Source: Eximiradius proteiniborus
GTDB taxonomy: Bacteria > Bacteroidota > Ignavibacteria > Kapaibacteriales > UBA2268
Reading direction: 5' to 3'
Length of the DNA: 49,176 nt
Assembly (NCBI GenBank): GCA_026415495.1
Contig: JAOAGZ010000010.1
Coordinates: 1 to 49,176 of the forward strand
The number at the start of each line of letters is the position of its first letter. Within the stretch, counting starts at the first letter, position 1. The translations under genes and the position numbers were made by a program. Positions 1-8,766 of this stretch are shown piece after piece. The notes below the pieces were generated by a model that worked only from the letters and a program-made list of their open reading frames with translations, had not been told where the DNA came from and searched no databases.

Positions 1-585
1 GTATGGAGCTTTACAACTCGGCAGGCACCGCCGGCAACACCAGTATTGAGCACACCTTCGAGCAACTCGACGGGCGTATCGCTGTCGCCAGTGTTGGTAT
101 GGCAGAGTGCGGTGAATGCGACGAGCTACCGTGTTCAGTTATCGACAAGTAGTTCATTTAATACATTAACAGTAGATGAAACGACAACACAAACAAGCAG
201 ATCGTTGAGCAATTTATCATACAGCACGACGTATTACTGGCGAGTGAAATCGTACAATGCGATTGATTCATCAGATTGGTCGGCAGTATGGAGCTTTACA
301 ACACGGCTTGCACCGCCGGCAGCACCTGTGTTGATTTCACCTTCAAACGGAGCAACAGCGTTGGATACATTTACTACGTTAGTATGGCAATCAGTTGCTA
401 ATGCAATAGGTTATCGTGTTCAGTTATCAACGAGCAGCACATTTAATACATTAATAATTAATGAAGCTACAACACAAACAAGCAGATCGTTGAGCAATTT
501 ATCATACAGCACGATGTATTACTGGCGTGTGAAATCTTATACATTAAGCGATTCATCGGATTGGGCAACGGCAACTTTCACTACT
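1..585 (+). repeat. Tandem 285-bp coding repeat (FnIII units)
   Basis: GTATGGAGCTTTACAAC occurs at base 1 and again at 286, and the 60-bp stretch 184-243 recurs at 469-528 with one difference, an exact 285-bp offset. The units encode FnIII-like domains. Near-identity at the DNA level points to recent duplication or gene conversion, and more units may lie upstream of the window. Confidence 0.85.
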
Positions 586-2118
586 CTATCAAGGTCTCTT
601 CCGGCTAATTGGAGTTTTAACAGTAACACCGGCAACTTTGCAGTTATTGGATTAAACCCGAATGGAACTTATCGTATTGGTGATAGGTACATATCAAATG
701 GTGATGCTATTGGTGTGTTTTATCTCGATTCTATTTACGAAAAATGTGCCGGATATATGATATGGAATGGTCAGAATTACGGTATTGTTGTCTGGGGCGA
801 CGATGATTTTACGCAAAACATAAAAGAAGGCTATTCGCTTGGAGAAACATATATTATTAAAGTATGGAATGCCCAAACTTTAACCGAACATTATTCAGAT
901 TACCGGATTCAGTCTGGTCCGAATGCATACCAACCAAACGGAATAACAATCATTGATTCAATTGGTGCAATAGTCAAAATAACGCACACGATACCTCTAA
1001 ATAATGGATGGAATATGATTTCCAGCTATGTTTTACCTGATTCATCCAATATTTCGTACTTACTCGCTCCATTAAATCAAAATTTACAGATAATGAGAAA
1101 TATGTTTGGACTTGTTTATTCACCGCAAGTTGTTAATACACTTAACCAGTGGAGTAGATTCCACTCTTATCAGATTCGCGTTGCAGGTCAGACTTCGTTG
1201 CCAATATATGGCGTAAGGCTCTACCCGCAGGCTCTTCCGCTTTTCCTAACAACAAACTGGTACTGGATGCCCTATCCAAGAACTTCTTCTATGCAACTTA
1301 CAACGGCAATGTCAAGTGTTTTAAACAAAATCTTGCAAGTGAAAACTATCACCGGACAAGTCTATCATCCTCCGTTTTTCAATACTTTGCAAACTTTGGA
1401 GCCTGGAAAAGGCTATATGATAAAAATGACACAAGGTGCAAGATTTGTGTTTCCACCAAATTCGGCAATAAAATCATCTGCTCTAAGCAACAGTTTTGCT
1501 GAACCTTCTGTGTTCGTTCGTGAAAATCATATTTCCGGAAAAACTGCAGTGCTCCCGATGGAAATTGCTGATATTCAGGATGGCGACGAAGTGGGCGTCT
1601 TCACACGCGATGGATTGCTTGTGGGGTCAAGCGTTTGGCAGGAAGGATTGCGTGGAGTAGTCGTTTGGGGCGACGATGAATTTACTCCAGAGAAAGACGG
1701 TGCCTACGAAGGCGAAGAACTTGTTGTAAAGGTTTGGAGCCAAAAAAATAATACGATTGGCAGTGTTCGGATTGCTGAAACTCGCAATTATTCAGATGGA
1801 GAATCAACGCAAACTCTTAAATACGAAACAGACGCAATTCTTTTGCTAAAAGGTGCCGTTGAGTATAAAACTACTTCGCTTGCAATTACTCCACAGCCAG
1901 CGTCGGAAGAACTGTTTATTACATACAGCAATTTTTCGGGCGAAGCAGTTGAAATTGAAATCTTCAACCAGAACGGAAGCCTGATGTTGCATAAGAGCCA
2001 AAATCCAACCGGTGGTGCTGTGAAACTTGATATTAGCCGATTACCAAACGGTGTGTATTTTGTTACACTTCGCAACGGTGCATTCTTTGCCAAAGAAAGG
2101 TTTGTTATTGTCAGATGA
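1..2118 (+). CDS. Exported fibronectin-type-III / T9SS sorting-domain protein, 5' end outside window
   Basis: The reading frame is open from base 1 (VWSFTTRQAPP...), so the TTG at 46 in the ORF track is not the true start and 705 residues of a longer protein are seen. In order they show parts of two FnIII-like repeats (YRVQLSTSSSFNTL, YYWRVKSY), a module GDAIGVFYLDS...GIVVWGDDDF, a 'GWNMISSYV' module with a second related half (NWYWMPYP), a second copy of the first module (GDEVGVFTRDG...GVVVWGDDEF), and a C-terminal beta domain ending LPNGVYFVTLRNGAFFAKERFVIVR. That ending is the T9SS type A sorting domain (PxPASEE...LPNGVYxV). Family knowledge says such proteins cross the outer membrane by the type IX system and lose this tail. 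An adhesive or surface role is inference; no catalytic domain is visible. Confidence 0.85.
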   Translation, partial: VWSFTTRQAPPATPVLSTPSSNSTGVSLSPVLVWQSAVNATSYRVQLSTSSSFNTLTVDETTTQTSRSLSNLSYSTTYYWRVKSYNAIDSSDWSAVWSFTTRLAPPAAPVLISPSNGATALDTFTTLVWQSVANAIGYRVQLSTSSTFNTLIINEATTQTSRSLSNLSYSTMYYWRVKSYTLSDSSDWATATFTTLSRSLPANWSFNSNTGNFAVIGLNPNGTYRIGDRYISNGDAIGVFYLDSIYEKCAGYMIWNGQNYGIVVWGDDDFTQNIKEGYSLGETYIIKVWNAQTLTEHYSDYRIQSGPNAYQPNGITIIDSIGAIVKITHTIPLNNGWNMISSYVLPDSSNISYLLAPLNQNLQIMRNMFGLVYSPQVVNTLNQWSRFHSYQIRVAGQTSLPIYGVRLYPQALPLFLTTNWYWMPYPRTSSMQLTTAMSSVLNKILQVKTITGQVYHPPFFNTLQTLEPGKGYMIKMTQGARFVFPPNSAIKSSALSNSFAEPSVFVRENHISGKTAVLPMEIADIQDGDEVGVFTRDGLLVGSSVWQEGLRGVVVWGDDEFTPEKDGAYEGEELVVKVWSQKNNTIGSVRIAETRNYSDGESTQTLKYETDAILLLKGAVEYKTTSLAITPQPASEELFITYSNFSGEAVEIEIFNQNGSLMLHKSQNPTGGAVKLDISRLPNGVYFVTLRNGAFFAKERFVIVR

Positions 2119-2143
2119 TTTATAGATGTTATGATTTGGAAGT

Positions 2144-2171
2144 CTGCACAATTACTGGTGCAGCCTTTTTT
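2144..2171 (+). terminator. Rho-independent terminator after the T9SS protein gene
   Basis: CTGCAC / GTGCAG stem with an 8-base loop, followed by CCTTTTTTG, 26 bases after the stop codon. Confidence 0.55.
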
Positions 2172-2466
2172 GTGCTTGGCATAAAAATGTTGTACATATT
2201 TCAATTGGTGTTTCTGAAAATAATTTATAATTACATTTGGATTTTTTGAAAATAGATTACAATAAGCATTATAATCATCTGAAAAGAAGTTAAATTGATT
2301 TCGTTTTTCTTTGATTAGAACTAAACGAAAATGGTAATCGGAATGAAATATCTATTATTAAGGTGTTTCTTATATAATTTTCTTTACTTATTTCAATTTG
2401 TTAATCTATTAATTTTCGGTAACTTTGTAATTGTTCTTTTGTTAATTTTATTTGATTTGGTGATTT
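2172..2466. other. Intergenic region, AT-rich, no gene seen
   Basis: Non-coding stretch between the T9SS gene and the aminotransferase. It holds a weak hairpin (TTTCGTTT at 2299 / AAACGAAA at 2333) and the promoter listed separately. The ORF-track entry on the minus strand here lacks any recognisable protein features. Confidence 0.5.
2397..2427 (+). promoter_or_regulatory. Bacteroidetes-type promoter for the aminotransferase
   Basis: TTTG (2397-2400), 19-base spacer, TAACTTTG (2420-2427), matching the TTTG-N19-TAnnTTTG pattern known for the primary sigma factor of Bacteroidetes. It lies 40 bases upstream of the start codon. Confidence 0.6.
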
Positions 2467-3663
2467 ATGAAAGATGTAAAAATTAAACCTGCGAGTAAAA
2501 CACATAATGTAACTTATGCAATTCGTGATATTATTGTTCTGGCAGAAGAAGTAAAGAAAAGCGGAAAAGAATTGCTTTACCTGAATATTGGCGACCCAAA
2601 CGTATACGACTTTGTTACTCCAAATCACGTTATCGAAGCCACCTACAAAGCTATGCTCGAAAACAAAAATGGTTATGCTCCATCGAGCGGTATCAAACCC
2701 GCAATTGATGCAATTGTCCGCGACGCTGAACGCAAAGGAATAAAAAACATTTTAGATGTATTCATTACAACTGGTGCAAGCGAAGCAATCGAAATTTGTT
2801 TGACTGCATTGCTCAATCCAGGTGAAAATTTCCTTATGCCTACACCCGGCTATCCGCTCTATACAGCAGTGCAAAGCAAGCTCGAACTTGTTCCCAATCC
2901 TTACTATCTCGACGAAGCTAATGGCTGGCAGCCCGATATTGAAGATATTAAATCAAAAATTAACGACAAAACTCGCGCTATTGTTCTGATAAATCCAAAC
3001 AATCCAACTGGTTCGATTTGCAAGAAAGAAATATTACTTCAAATTATCGATCTGGCACTGGAACACAATTTGGTTATCATTGCCGATGAAATTTATGACA
3101 AATTAATATTTGGCGAGAAAGAATTCATCTCGATTGCATCTCTTAATCAAGAGGTTGCTTGTATCACATTCTCGGGATTATCCAAAAATTACGTTGCTCC
3201 TGGTTTCCGTCTCGGATGGGGAGTTGTGAGTGGCAACCGAGCTGTTCTGAGCGATTATATTGATGCTATCAACAAGCTTTTGCGGGCACGTGTTTCTGCT
3301 AATCATCCTGAGCAATATTCCATTATAGCAGCTTTGGACGGCGACCAATCACATCTCACTGATATCAACAACCGATTGAAAAACAGGCTCGCTATTACAA
3401 TGAACAAACTTGCAACAATTCCGGGTATCTCTCTTGTTCGTCCTGATGGTGCTTTCTATGCATTCCCATCAATCGATGTCGAAGACGATGCTCATTTTTG
3501 CAAAGAACTGCTCAAAGAAACAGGTGTTGTAGTTGTTCCGGGAAGTGGATTCGGACAAAAACCCGGTTCGCACCACTTCCGAATTGTTATTCTGCCGCCC
3601 GAAGAAGTGCTAAACAAAGCATTTGATCGTATTGCAGAATTTTACTCAAAATATAAATCATAA
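2467..3663 (+). CDS. Pyridoxal-phosphate aminotransferase, class I/II (alanine/aspartate aminotransferase-like)
   Basis: A 398-residue fold-type I PLP enzyme. Visible landmarks are YAPSSGIKPA near the N-terminus, the cofactor-ring segment TGASEAI, the NPNNPTG motif, IIADEIYDKLIF (PLP-binding Asp and Tyr), the Schiff-base lysine in FSGLSKNYVAPGFRLGW, and the C-terminal carboxylate-binding Arg in HHFRIVIL. The sequence resembles the AlaA/archaeal alanine aminotransferase group more than AspC, so transfer of an amino group from glutamate to pyruvate or a similar 2-oxo acid is likely; exact substrate is inference. It has its own promoter and precedes a glycosyltransferase by 26 bases, possibly only by chance of operon packing. 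Confidence 0.85.
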   Translation: MKDVKIKPASKTHNVTYAIRDIIVLAEEVKKSGKELLYLNIGDPNVYDFVTPNHVIEATYKAMLENKNGYAPSSGIKPAIDAIVRDAERKGIKNILDVFITTGASEAIEICLTALLNPGENFLMPTPGYPLYTAVQSKLELVPNPYYLDEANGWQPDIEDIKSKINDKTRAIVLINPNNPTGSICKKEILLQIIDLALEHNLVIIADEIYDKLIFGEKEFISIASLNQEVACITFSGLSKNYVAPGFRLGWGVVSGNRAVLSDYIDAINKLLRARVSANHPEQYSIIAALDGDQSHLTDINNRLKNRLAITMNKLATIPGISLVRPDGAFYAFPSIDVEDDAHFCKELLKETGVVVVPGSGFGQKPGSHHFRIVILPPEEVLNKAFDRIAEFYSKYKS

Positions 3664-3689
3664 TTAATTTGATTTAGATTGAGGCTTGT

Positions 3690-4907
3690 TTGAAGATTTT
3701 GCAACTTGCACCTCGTTTCCCGTTCCCTTTAGATGACGGTGGAAAAATTGGTATAGCTAATATTTTTATCAATTTTAGCCGTTCAGGAAACGAGGTGCAT
3801 TTGTTTTCTTTCGAAGATGCAACAATTAGCGACGATGCTCTGGAGCAGGCAAAACAATACGGCAAAGTGTTTGTTTATCCGCATATTCCCAAGAATTCTT
3901 TGTTCGGTGCTTTCCTTGCATTTATCACCAACTCTTCTTTGTATATAAATAAACATTATTCGGCAAAGGTGCTGGAATATTTATCTGCTCTTTGCGAAGC
4001 AGAACGCTACGACATTATCCATTGCGACCATACCGCAATGGCGAGCCTTGGCATTGCACTCGGTCGCAAATTTGGCCTCCCCGTTGCCCTTCGTTTGCAT
4101 AACATTGAATTTATGATATGGCAACGTTACGCAGAAAATTTAAGCGACACCAACCCTAAAAAGTTGTTCGTTAGCCAGCAGGCAAAAGCACTAAAAAAAG
4201 CCGAAATCGAAATAATGTCTGCTGTGGATGTGTGCTTTGCTATTACCGAAGAAGAAACAGCATTAGCCCGCCGTCTTGCACCAGAGGCAAAGATTGTGTG
4301 CGTGCCCGTGGGTGTCGATACCGAAAAATTTAAATACGTTGATATGAGCAATCGCGAAAGCAAAACTCTTGCTATCGCAACCACCTACAAATGGCAGCCA
4401 AACGTTGAGGGTCTGACTTGGTTCATCGAAAATGTGATGCCTATCCTCAAAAATGAATTATCCGGCGTAAAACTAAATCTCTACGGCAAAGGTTTGCCCG
4501 AAAAATTCAGAAACTACTCACATTTGGGGGTTTGTCCTATTGGATATGTTCAGGATATTGTTCCTTGCTTGCAGAAAGCTACCTTGTATATTGCACCGTT
4601 GTTTGTGGGAGCAGGTGTTCGTGTCAAAATTCTGGAAGCAATGGCAACCGGCTTGCCTGTTGTTGCAACAGATATTGCAGCACAAGGTATTTCTGCCGGA
4701 AAATCACAGGGGCTTGTGCGTGCAAATTCTCCGGAGGAAACTGCCAAAAGTATTTTAGCTTTGCTCAAGAATAAGCAAATGCTTTCTATTCTTGGCAAAT
4801 CAGCTTCGGAATATGTCCACGCAAATTACAACTGGAAAACTAACGTCAAAATTATGCTTGATGAATACCAAAAATTTATTTCATTAAAGCGTCCAAATCT
4901 GTCATAA
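3690..4907 (+). CDS. Glycosyltransferase family 4 (GT-B fold)
   Basis: A 405-residue cytoplasmic GT-B enzyme that should move a sugar from a nucleotide-sugar donor to a glycan or lipid acceptor. The N-terminal acceptor domain begins MKILQLAPRFPFPLDDGGKIG (glycine loop). The donor domain holds the signature APLFVGAGVRVKILEAMATGLPVVATD, with the E-x7-type motif and retaining GT4 pattern, and ends with the usual C-terminal helix. The start is TTG at 3690 with GAGG six bases upstream; no nearby ATG fits. A surface polysaccharide role is inference, since no other sugar genes adjoin it. Confidence 0.85.
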   Translation: MKILQLAPRFPFPLDDGGKIGIANIFINFSRSGNEVHLFSFEDATISDDALEQAKQYGKVFVYPHIPKNSLFGAFLAFITNSSLYINKHYSAKVLEYLSALCEAERYDIIHCDHTAMASLGIALGRKFGLPVALRLHNIEFMIWQRYAENLSDTNPKKLFVSQQAKALKKAEIEIMSAVDVCFAITEEETALARRLAPEAKIVCVPVGVDTEKFKYVDMSNRESKTLAIATTYKWQPNVEGLTWFIENVMPILKNELSGVKLNLYGKGLPEKFRNYSHLGVCPIGYVQDIVPCLQKATLYIAPLFVGAGVRVKILEAMATGLPVVATDIAAQGISAGKSQGLVRANSPEETAKSILALLKNKQMLSILGKSASEYVHANYNWKTNVKIMLDEYQKFISLKRPNLS

Positions 4908-5076
4908 ATATTTATTTTTCACTTATTTTCTGATACTGATTAAAGTTATTTTCTCACAAAATATAAATTGTTATCAAATCTCTGCGTAGCTAACAAAAAT
5001 ATTATTCAGCATTATTTGATTTTTTCACAATATTTAGTTATTTTGACATAGTTTTTATTATTTTGCGAGCATAAAG

Positions 5077-5508
5077 ATGGAAACAATTCAACTTATTGGC
5101 TATCAAACAAGTTCAGGTGAATATAAGAAACTTCCCTTATTTTTGATGAGTGTTTCGGCAGGTATCCCGACACCAGCTGACCAAACAATTGAAAGCGAGA
5201 TAGACCTCAATGAATTTCTTGTTCAGCATCCTGCCGCAACATTTTTTGCACGTGTAAATGGGGACGCACTTCGTCATTTTGGTATTTGCGACGGTGATAT
5301 ACTAATTGTGGATACAGTAATTGAACCAACCGACGGGAAATTAGTTCTATCCTCCATCAGCGGCGAGCTCACAATTAAAATATACCGCAAATTTGGAGAT
5401 GTGCCTTATTTGCAATCTGCCGATAATCAATTTCTGCCACTCAAAATCGACGGATATGTTGAATTTATTTTGCTCGGTGTAGTAACAAAAATCATTCATT
5501 CTCTGTAA
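5077..5508 (+). CDS. UmuD/S24-family protein lacking the catalytic serine
   Basis: 143 residues aligning along the whole length of UmuD: LFLMSVSAGIPTPAD around the expected Ala28-Gly29 self-cleavage site, IDLNEFLVQHPAATFFARVNGD, GICDGDILIVD, the lysine segment GELTIKIYRK (Lys101) and VVTKIIHSL at the end. In active family members the motif is GDS; here it reads NGDALRHFGICDGD, so Ala64 replaces the nucleophile. The general-base lysine and the cleavage site remain. Family knowledge says UmuD-type proteins are cleaved after RecA-ssDNA contact and can be cleaved in trans. I infer a non-catalytic partner or substrate of the intact paralogue next door. No umuC-type polymerase gene follows. Confidence 0.85.
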   Translation: METIQLIGYQTSSGEYKKLPLFLMSVSAGIPTPADQTIESEIDLNEFLVQHPAATFFARVNGDALRHFGICDGDILIVDTVIEPTDGKLVLSSISGELTIKIYRKFGDVPYLQSADNQFLPLKIDGYVEFILLGVVTKIIHSL

Positions 5509-5571
5509 TTCGGCATAATAATTGATTATTCAAATTAGTTTTTGTTTTATTAATTGGATTGACGAATTATT

Positions 5572-5994
5572 ATGCGAGCAAAAAAATTACCCGGAATAAA
5601 AGAAAAATTTTATTACGAAGCACCTGTTCTCCCGGCTCAATTCAAAGCTGGCAAGCCGGTTGTTGCCGAAAAAATAAATTCAATAGATTTGGTTCGTCTG
5701 CTACTTCCGAGCAAAGAAAATTATTATATGGTGCAGGTTTCTGGCGAAAGTATGATTGAAGAAAATATTTACGATGGTGATATTCTGATTGTTGAGAAAA
5801 ACAACCGGCCAAAAGATGGCGATATTGTTATTGCCTCGCTGAATGGCGAAATGTTGGTAAAAATTTTTCGCTTGATAAACGGGAAAGTGTATCTCTTTTC
5901 AGCAAACAAAAGATTTATCCCGATAGAAATTTTTCCTGATTGGCAGTTCGAAATTCTTGGTGTTGTGCGGCATTGCATTCATAATATGGTGTAG
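5572..5994 (+). CDS. UmuD/LexA-like S24 peptidase with intact Ser-Lys dyad
   Basis: 140 residues. The peptidase core reads VQVSGESMIEENIYDGDILIVE (nucleophile Ser60) and GEMLVKIFRL (Lys97), the same two positions as in E. coli UmuD. A possible cleavage bond lies in QFKAGKPVV (Ala26-Gly27). There is no N-terminal helix-turn-helix, so it is UmuD-like and not a LexA repressor. It starts with ATG 63 bases after the previous gene and ends two bases before the next, suggesting one transcript. It probably forms homodimers or heterodimers with the serine-less paralogue; that is inference from gene order and shared fold. Confidence 0.85.
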   Translation: MRAKKLPGIKEKFYYEAPVLPAQFKAGKPVVAEKINSIDLVRLLLPSKENYYMVQVSGESMIEENIYDGDILIVEKNNRPKDGDIVIASLNGEMLVKIFRLINGKVYLFSANKRFIPIEIFPDWQFEILGVVRHCIHNMV

Positions 5995-5996
5995 CA

Positions 5997-6434
5997 ATGA
6001 AAATTTCCGAAGACACCCGGCGTGTTGTTGATTTTTTAGAGGCATACTCAGAAGAGGGTCTTCGAAAAAGAAATGATTTGGAAGTGATTTTAGAAATTTC
6101 TGCAAGCCGCGGTGATTTCGCTTTTGCTAATAAGCTCATTTTTACCGGCAAAAGCGTTTTCAAACTATTCAAAACATTCAAAAAATCTGTGAGCAATAAT
6201 GCCGATACATTAAAAACTCAGCTCAACTCTTCAATCGAGGAATTGCGAAGTTTGTTGCATTCTGCTGTTGAGAATGCAGATGAACAAATCAAAAAACGCT
6301 TCGAAGAAACCTACTTTGTTAATTCAAACGGGGCGGTGGCTAATTTGATAGACTTATCTCACGATTTATCTGTTCTCAAAGACCTTCAATCGGATAGAAA
6401 TCAATCAATTAAGCAGCAAAGCGATGACTTGTAG
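5997..6434 (+). CDS. Hypothetical protein in the UmuD-pair cluster
   Basis: 145 residues not assigned to a family. The composition is helical and charged, with a basic patch (GKSVFKLFKTFKKSV) and a coiled-coil-like stretch LNSSIEELRSLLHSAVENADEQIKKRFEET. No signal peptide or membrane segment is seen. ATG at 5997 follows the upstream stop by two bases, and the 3' end overlaps the next gene by 11 bases, so translational coupling across the cluster is likely. Confidence 0.7.
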   Translation: MKISEDTRRVVDFLEAYSEEGLRKRNDLEVILEISASRGDFAFANKLIFTGKSVFKLFKTFKKSVSNNADTLKTQLNSSIEELRSLLHSAVENADEQIKKRFEETYFVNSNGAVANLIDLSHDLSVLKDLQSDRNQSIKQQSDDL

Positions 6435-6795
6435 CGAATTCAAAATGCAGTTTGCCGGACGCGTTATTTTAGCCTTTGTTACAGACGAAGCCACCCACCT
6501 TTTTAAATTCGAAGCCCGCTACATCACTTTTTTTATGAAACGTTTCATCGACGAAAAGCTTCCTATGTGGCGTCATATGTATTTTTACGAAGTTGATAAT
6601 CTGAACGTGGAAATAACAGAGAACGGCAAAATTTGCAAATTCGAAGATAAAGCCAAATTCCTGTATCTTTGGGCAAAGCGTTTAGACCAGTCGGGTGGCG
6701 TTTGCGTAATTCGAAGCACATTTCTGCCCCCGGATATGTCGCTTCTGGAAGGAAAACGTGCTAAAATGTTCACCTTAAGGTTCAACGAAGATTAA
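6424..6795 (+). CDS. Hypothetical protein, last gene of the UmuD-pair cluster
   Basis: 123 residues of unknown family, mixed alpha/beta in appearance (YFYEVDNLNVEITENGKICKFEDKAKFLYLWAKRLDQSG). No signal peptide, membrane segment or recognisable catalytic motif. It overlaps the previous gene by 11 bases and its end overlaps the convergent minus-strand methyltransferase gene by about four bases. The tight packing argues that it is a real gene sharing a function with the two UmuD-type proteins. Confidence 0.7.
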   Translation: MTCSEFKMQFAGRVILAFVTDEATHLFKFEARYITFFMKRFIDEKLPMWRHMYFYEVDNLNVEITENGKICKFEDKAKFLYLWAKRLDQSGGVCVIRSTFLPPDMSLLEGKRAKMFTLRFNED

Positions 6796-7529
6796 TCTTT
6801 CAATACAGAAGTTTTTTTCTTCAAAAATTGTAATATAGCATAAATAATGATTGCTGAAATTGACAAAAAGAACCATATATCAAAATGAACGATTGAATTG
6901 ATTTTTCCGTAATCCTGTATAAAGTTGAAAATAAATACAATCAGAACAACTGCAACAAAGCCGTCCTTTTCTTTTCTCAACACTTTTTTTATTCTGAATT
7001 TATTATCGGGAGGTATCCAATTCCGGAAATTCGGAACAAACGCCGGCACTTTCGATGCCCAATTAATGTATTCATCTCCAAACTTTGTTCGCAAAAACAT
7101 TTCTTCGGCGAACATTATTCTTTCGTAATACAGCCAGAAACCCAAAATAAATACAACAACAAACCAAACAGAATTGCTAAGCATAGCAAGCCCGAGCCAC
7201 ATAAAGAAATTGCCCAAATAAAGAGGGTGCCGAACAAGCGAGTATGTTCCGGTTGTGTTTAGTCGGTCGGCTATCTGCTCTTTTGTGTTTCGTCCAGAGG
7301 TGCGGTCTGGTGTGTGTCCTACAGTATATATGCGGATAGCAAAGCCAATCATACTTACAGCGAAGCAGGACAAGATATACCAATCGTCCAACCCCGTAAT
7401 ATTAGGTCTTGCGTGCAATTTGTTGAAAATGAAAATACCCAAAGCGACTAAAAAAGCAACTATCGGGAGAGTGCTTCTGTATCGGAACAGGAAATTCCCG
7501 TGGCGATCAAATTCTTCAATTAATGGCAT
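6792..7529 (-). CDS. Isoprenylcysteine carboxyl methyltransferase (ICMT/PEMT)-like membrane protein
   Basis: 245 residues with five or six membrane segments (for example LPIVAFLVALGIFIF, WYILSCFAVSMIGFAI, VWFVVVFILGFWLYY, FVAVVLIVFIF, IWFFLSISAIIIYAIL). The SAM-binding signature of the family is visible as RHPLYLGNFFMWLG followed by the ERIMFAEEMFLRTKFGDEYINW segment. Bacterial members methylate lipids or unknown substrates; the substrate here cannot be read from sequence. It lies 64 bases downstream of the thiolase gene on the same strand. Confidence 0.75.
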   Translation of the reverse strand: MPLIEEFDRHGNFLFRYRSTLPIVAFLVALGIFIFNKLHARPNITGLDDWYILSCFAVSMIGFAIRIYTVGHTPDRTSGRNTKEQIADRLNTTGTYSLVRHPLYLGNFFMWLGLAMLSNSVWFVVVFILGFWLYYERIMFAEEMFLRTKFGDEYINWASKVPAFVPNFRNWIPPDNKFRIKKVLRKEKDGFVAVVLIVFIFNFIQDYGKINSIVHFDIWFFLSISAIIIYAILQFLKKKTSVLKD

Positions 7530-7593
7530 AGAGACTTTTGAAAAAATTTACATTTACTAATATATGAAAAATAGTAAATATAAAAAATCAAAA

Positions 7594-8766
7594 TTATAAT
7601 ACTTCTATAATCATAGCCACTGCTTCTCCTCCGCCGATGCAAAGCGAAGCCGCTCCAAGCTTTTTGTTCATTCGACGAAGTGCATAAATAAGCGTTGTAA
7701 GAATTCTGGCACCCGATGCACCAATTGGGTGACCAAGCGATACCGCTCCACCATTTATGTTAATTTTTTCTATCGGAATGTTCAAAGTTTTCATTGCATA
7801 AATTGGCACAACAGCAAATGCTTCGTTTATTTCGAACAAATCAATATCATTTATTTCAAGATTTGCCTTTTTCAGAACTTTATTAATTGCAGAGACCGGA
7901 GCAGTGGTGAACCATTCGGGGGCACCTGAAAACGACGCTTGGGCAATAATTTTTGCTAACGGCTTCAAATTGTTTTGCTGAACATAAGTTTCTGATGCGA
8001 CAACCAAAGCAGCTGCCCCGTCATCGATTGAAGAAGCATTTGCAGCGGTGATAGTTCCGTCTTGCTTGAATACTGACTTAAGATGTGGAATTTTTTCGAA
8101 TTTTACTTTTTCTGGTTCTTCATCTTTTTCGATAGAGAACGATTCTTTGCCGATGGTTGCTTTGATAGGAACAATTTCATCTGCAAAATAACCATTTGCT
8201 TGTGCTTCCAATGCCCGCCTGTAACTTGTTACTGCATATTCATCCTGCTCTTGACGTGAAATATTGTATTCAGAGGCACATTTCTCAGCCAGCAATCCCA
8301 TATGCGATTGACTGTAAATGTCCCAAAGCCCGTCGTAAATCATCATATCAATAAGCTCGGAATTGCCCATTTTATATCCCGAACGTGCCTTTTGCAAAAA
8401 GTAAGGTGCATTGGACATTGATTCTTGCCCACCAGCCACAATAACTTCAGCGTCTCCACAACGTATTGCCTGTTCGGCAAGCATTACAGATTTAAGCCCG
8501 CTTCCGCATACTTTATTTATAGTGGCGCATTCCACAGAATACGGTAAATTTGCATAAATTGCTGCTTGCCGGGCTGGTGCCTGACCCACTCCGCCGGTAA
8601 GCACATTTCCCATAATCACTTCGTTTATATCCTCTTTTCTGATATTTGATTGCATAACTGCTGCTTTGATTGCCTCTGCACCAAGCTTGGAAGCCGAAAA
8701 ATCAGATAATCCACCCATAAAGGCACCGATTGGGGTTCTTTTTGCCGAAAGAATATATGCATTCAT
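7594..8766 (-). CDS. Acetyl-CoA C-acetyltransferase (thiolase)
   Basis: 390 residues, standard thiolase length. The acyl-accepting cysteine is Cys87 in INKVCGSGLKS. The C-terminal catalytic pair is present as GGAVSLGHPIGASGAR (His) and ASLCIGGGEA (Cys), with NEAFAV in between. It catalyses condensation of two acetyl-CoA to acetoacetyl-CoA or the reverse thiolysis. The ATG has a GAGG ribosome site. No HMG-CoA synthase, beta-oxidation or PHB genes adjoin it, so biosynthetic versus degradative use is open. Confidence 0.92.
   Translation of the reverse strand: MNAYILSAKRTPIGAFMGGLSDFSASKLGAEAIKAAVMQSNIRKEDINEVIMGNVLTGGVGQAPARQAAIYANLPYSVECATINKVCGSGLKSVMLAEQAIRCGDAEVIVAGGQESMSNAPYFLQKARSGYKMGNSELIDMMIYDGLWDIYSQSHMGLLAEKCASEYNISRQEQDEYAVTSYRRALEAQANGYFADEIVPIKATIGKESFSIEKDEEPEKVKFEKIPHLKSVFKQDGTITAANASSIDDGAAALVVASETYVQQNNLKPLAKIIAQASFSGAPEWFTTAPVSAINKVLKKANLEINDIDLFEINEAFAVVPIYAMKTLNIPIEKININGGAVSLGHPIGASGARILTTLIYALRRMNKKLGAASLCIGGGEAVAMIIEVL

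Noticed and set aside
1788-2204. Minus-strand ORF of 138 codons
   Set aside because: Shadow of the T9SS protein; composition is not protein-like and it opposes a well-supported gene.
4908-5076. LexA/SOS box upstream of the UmuD pair
   Set aside because: TTGACA is present near 5043, but no convincing palindromic operator of a known LexA type could be identified by eye.
7552-7579. ATTTACTA / TAGTAAAT hairpin between thiolase and the ICMT-like gene
   Set aside because: Short, entirely AT-rich, and not followed by a clear T run; chance is likely.
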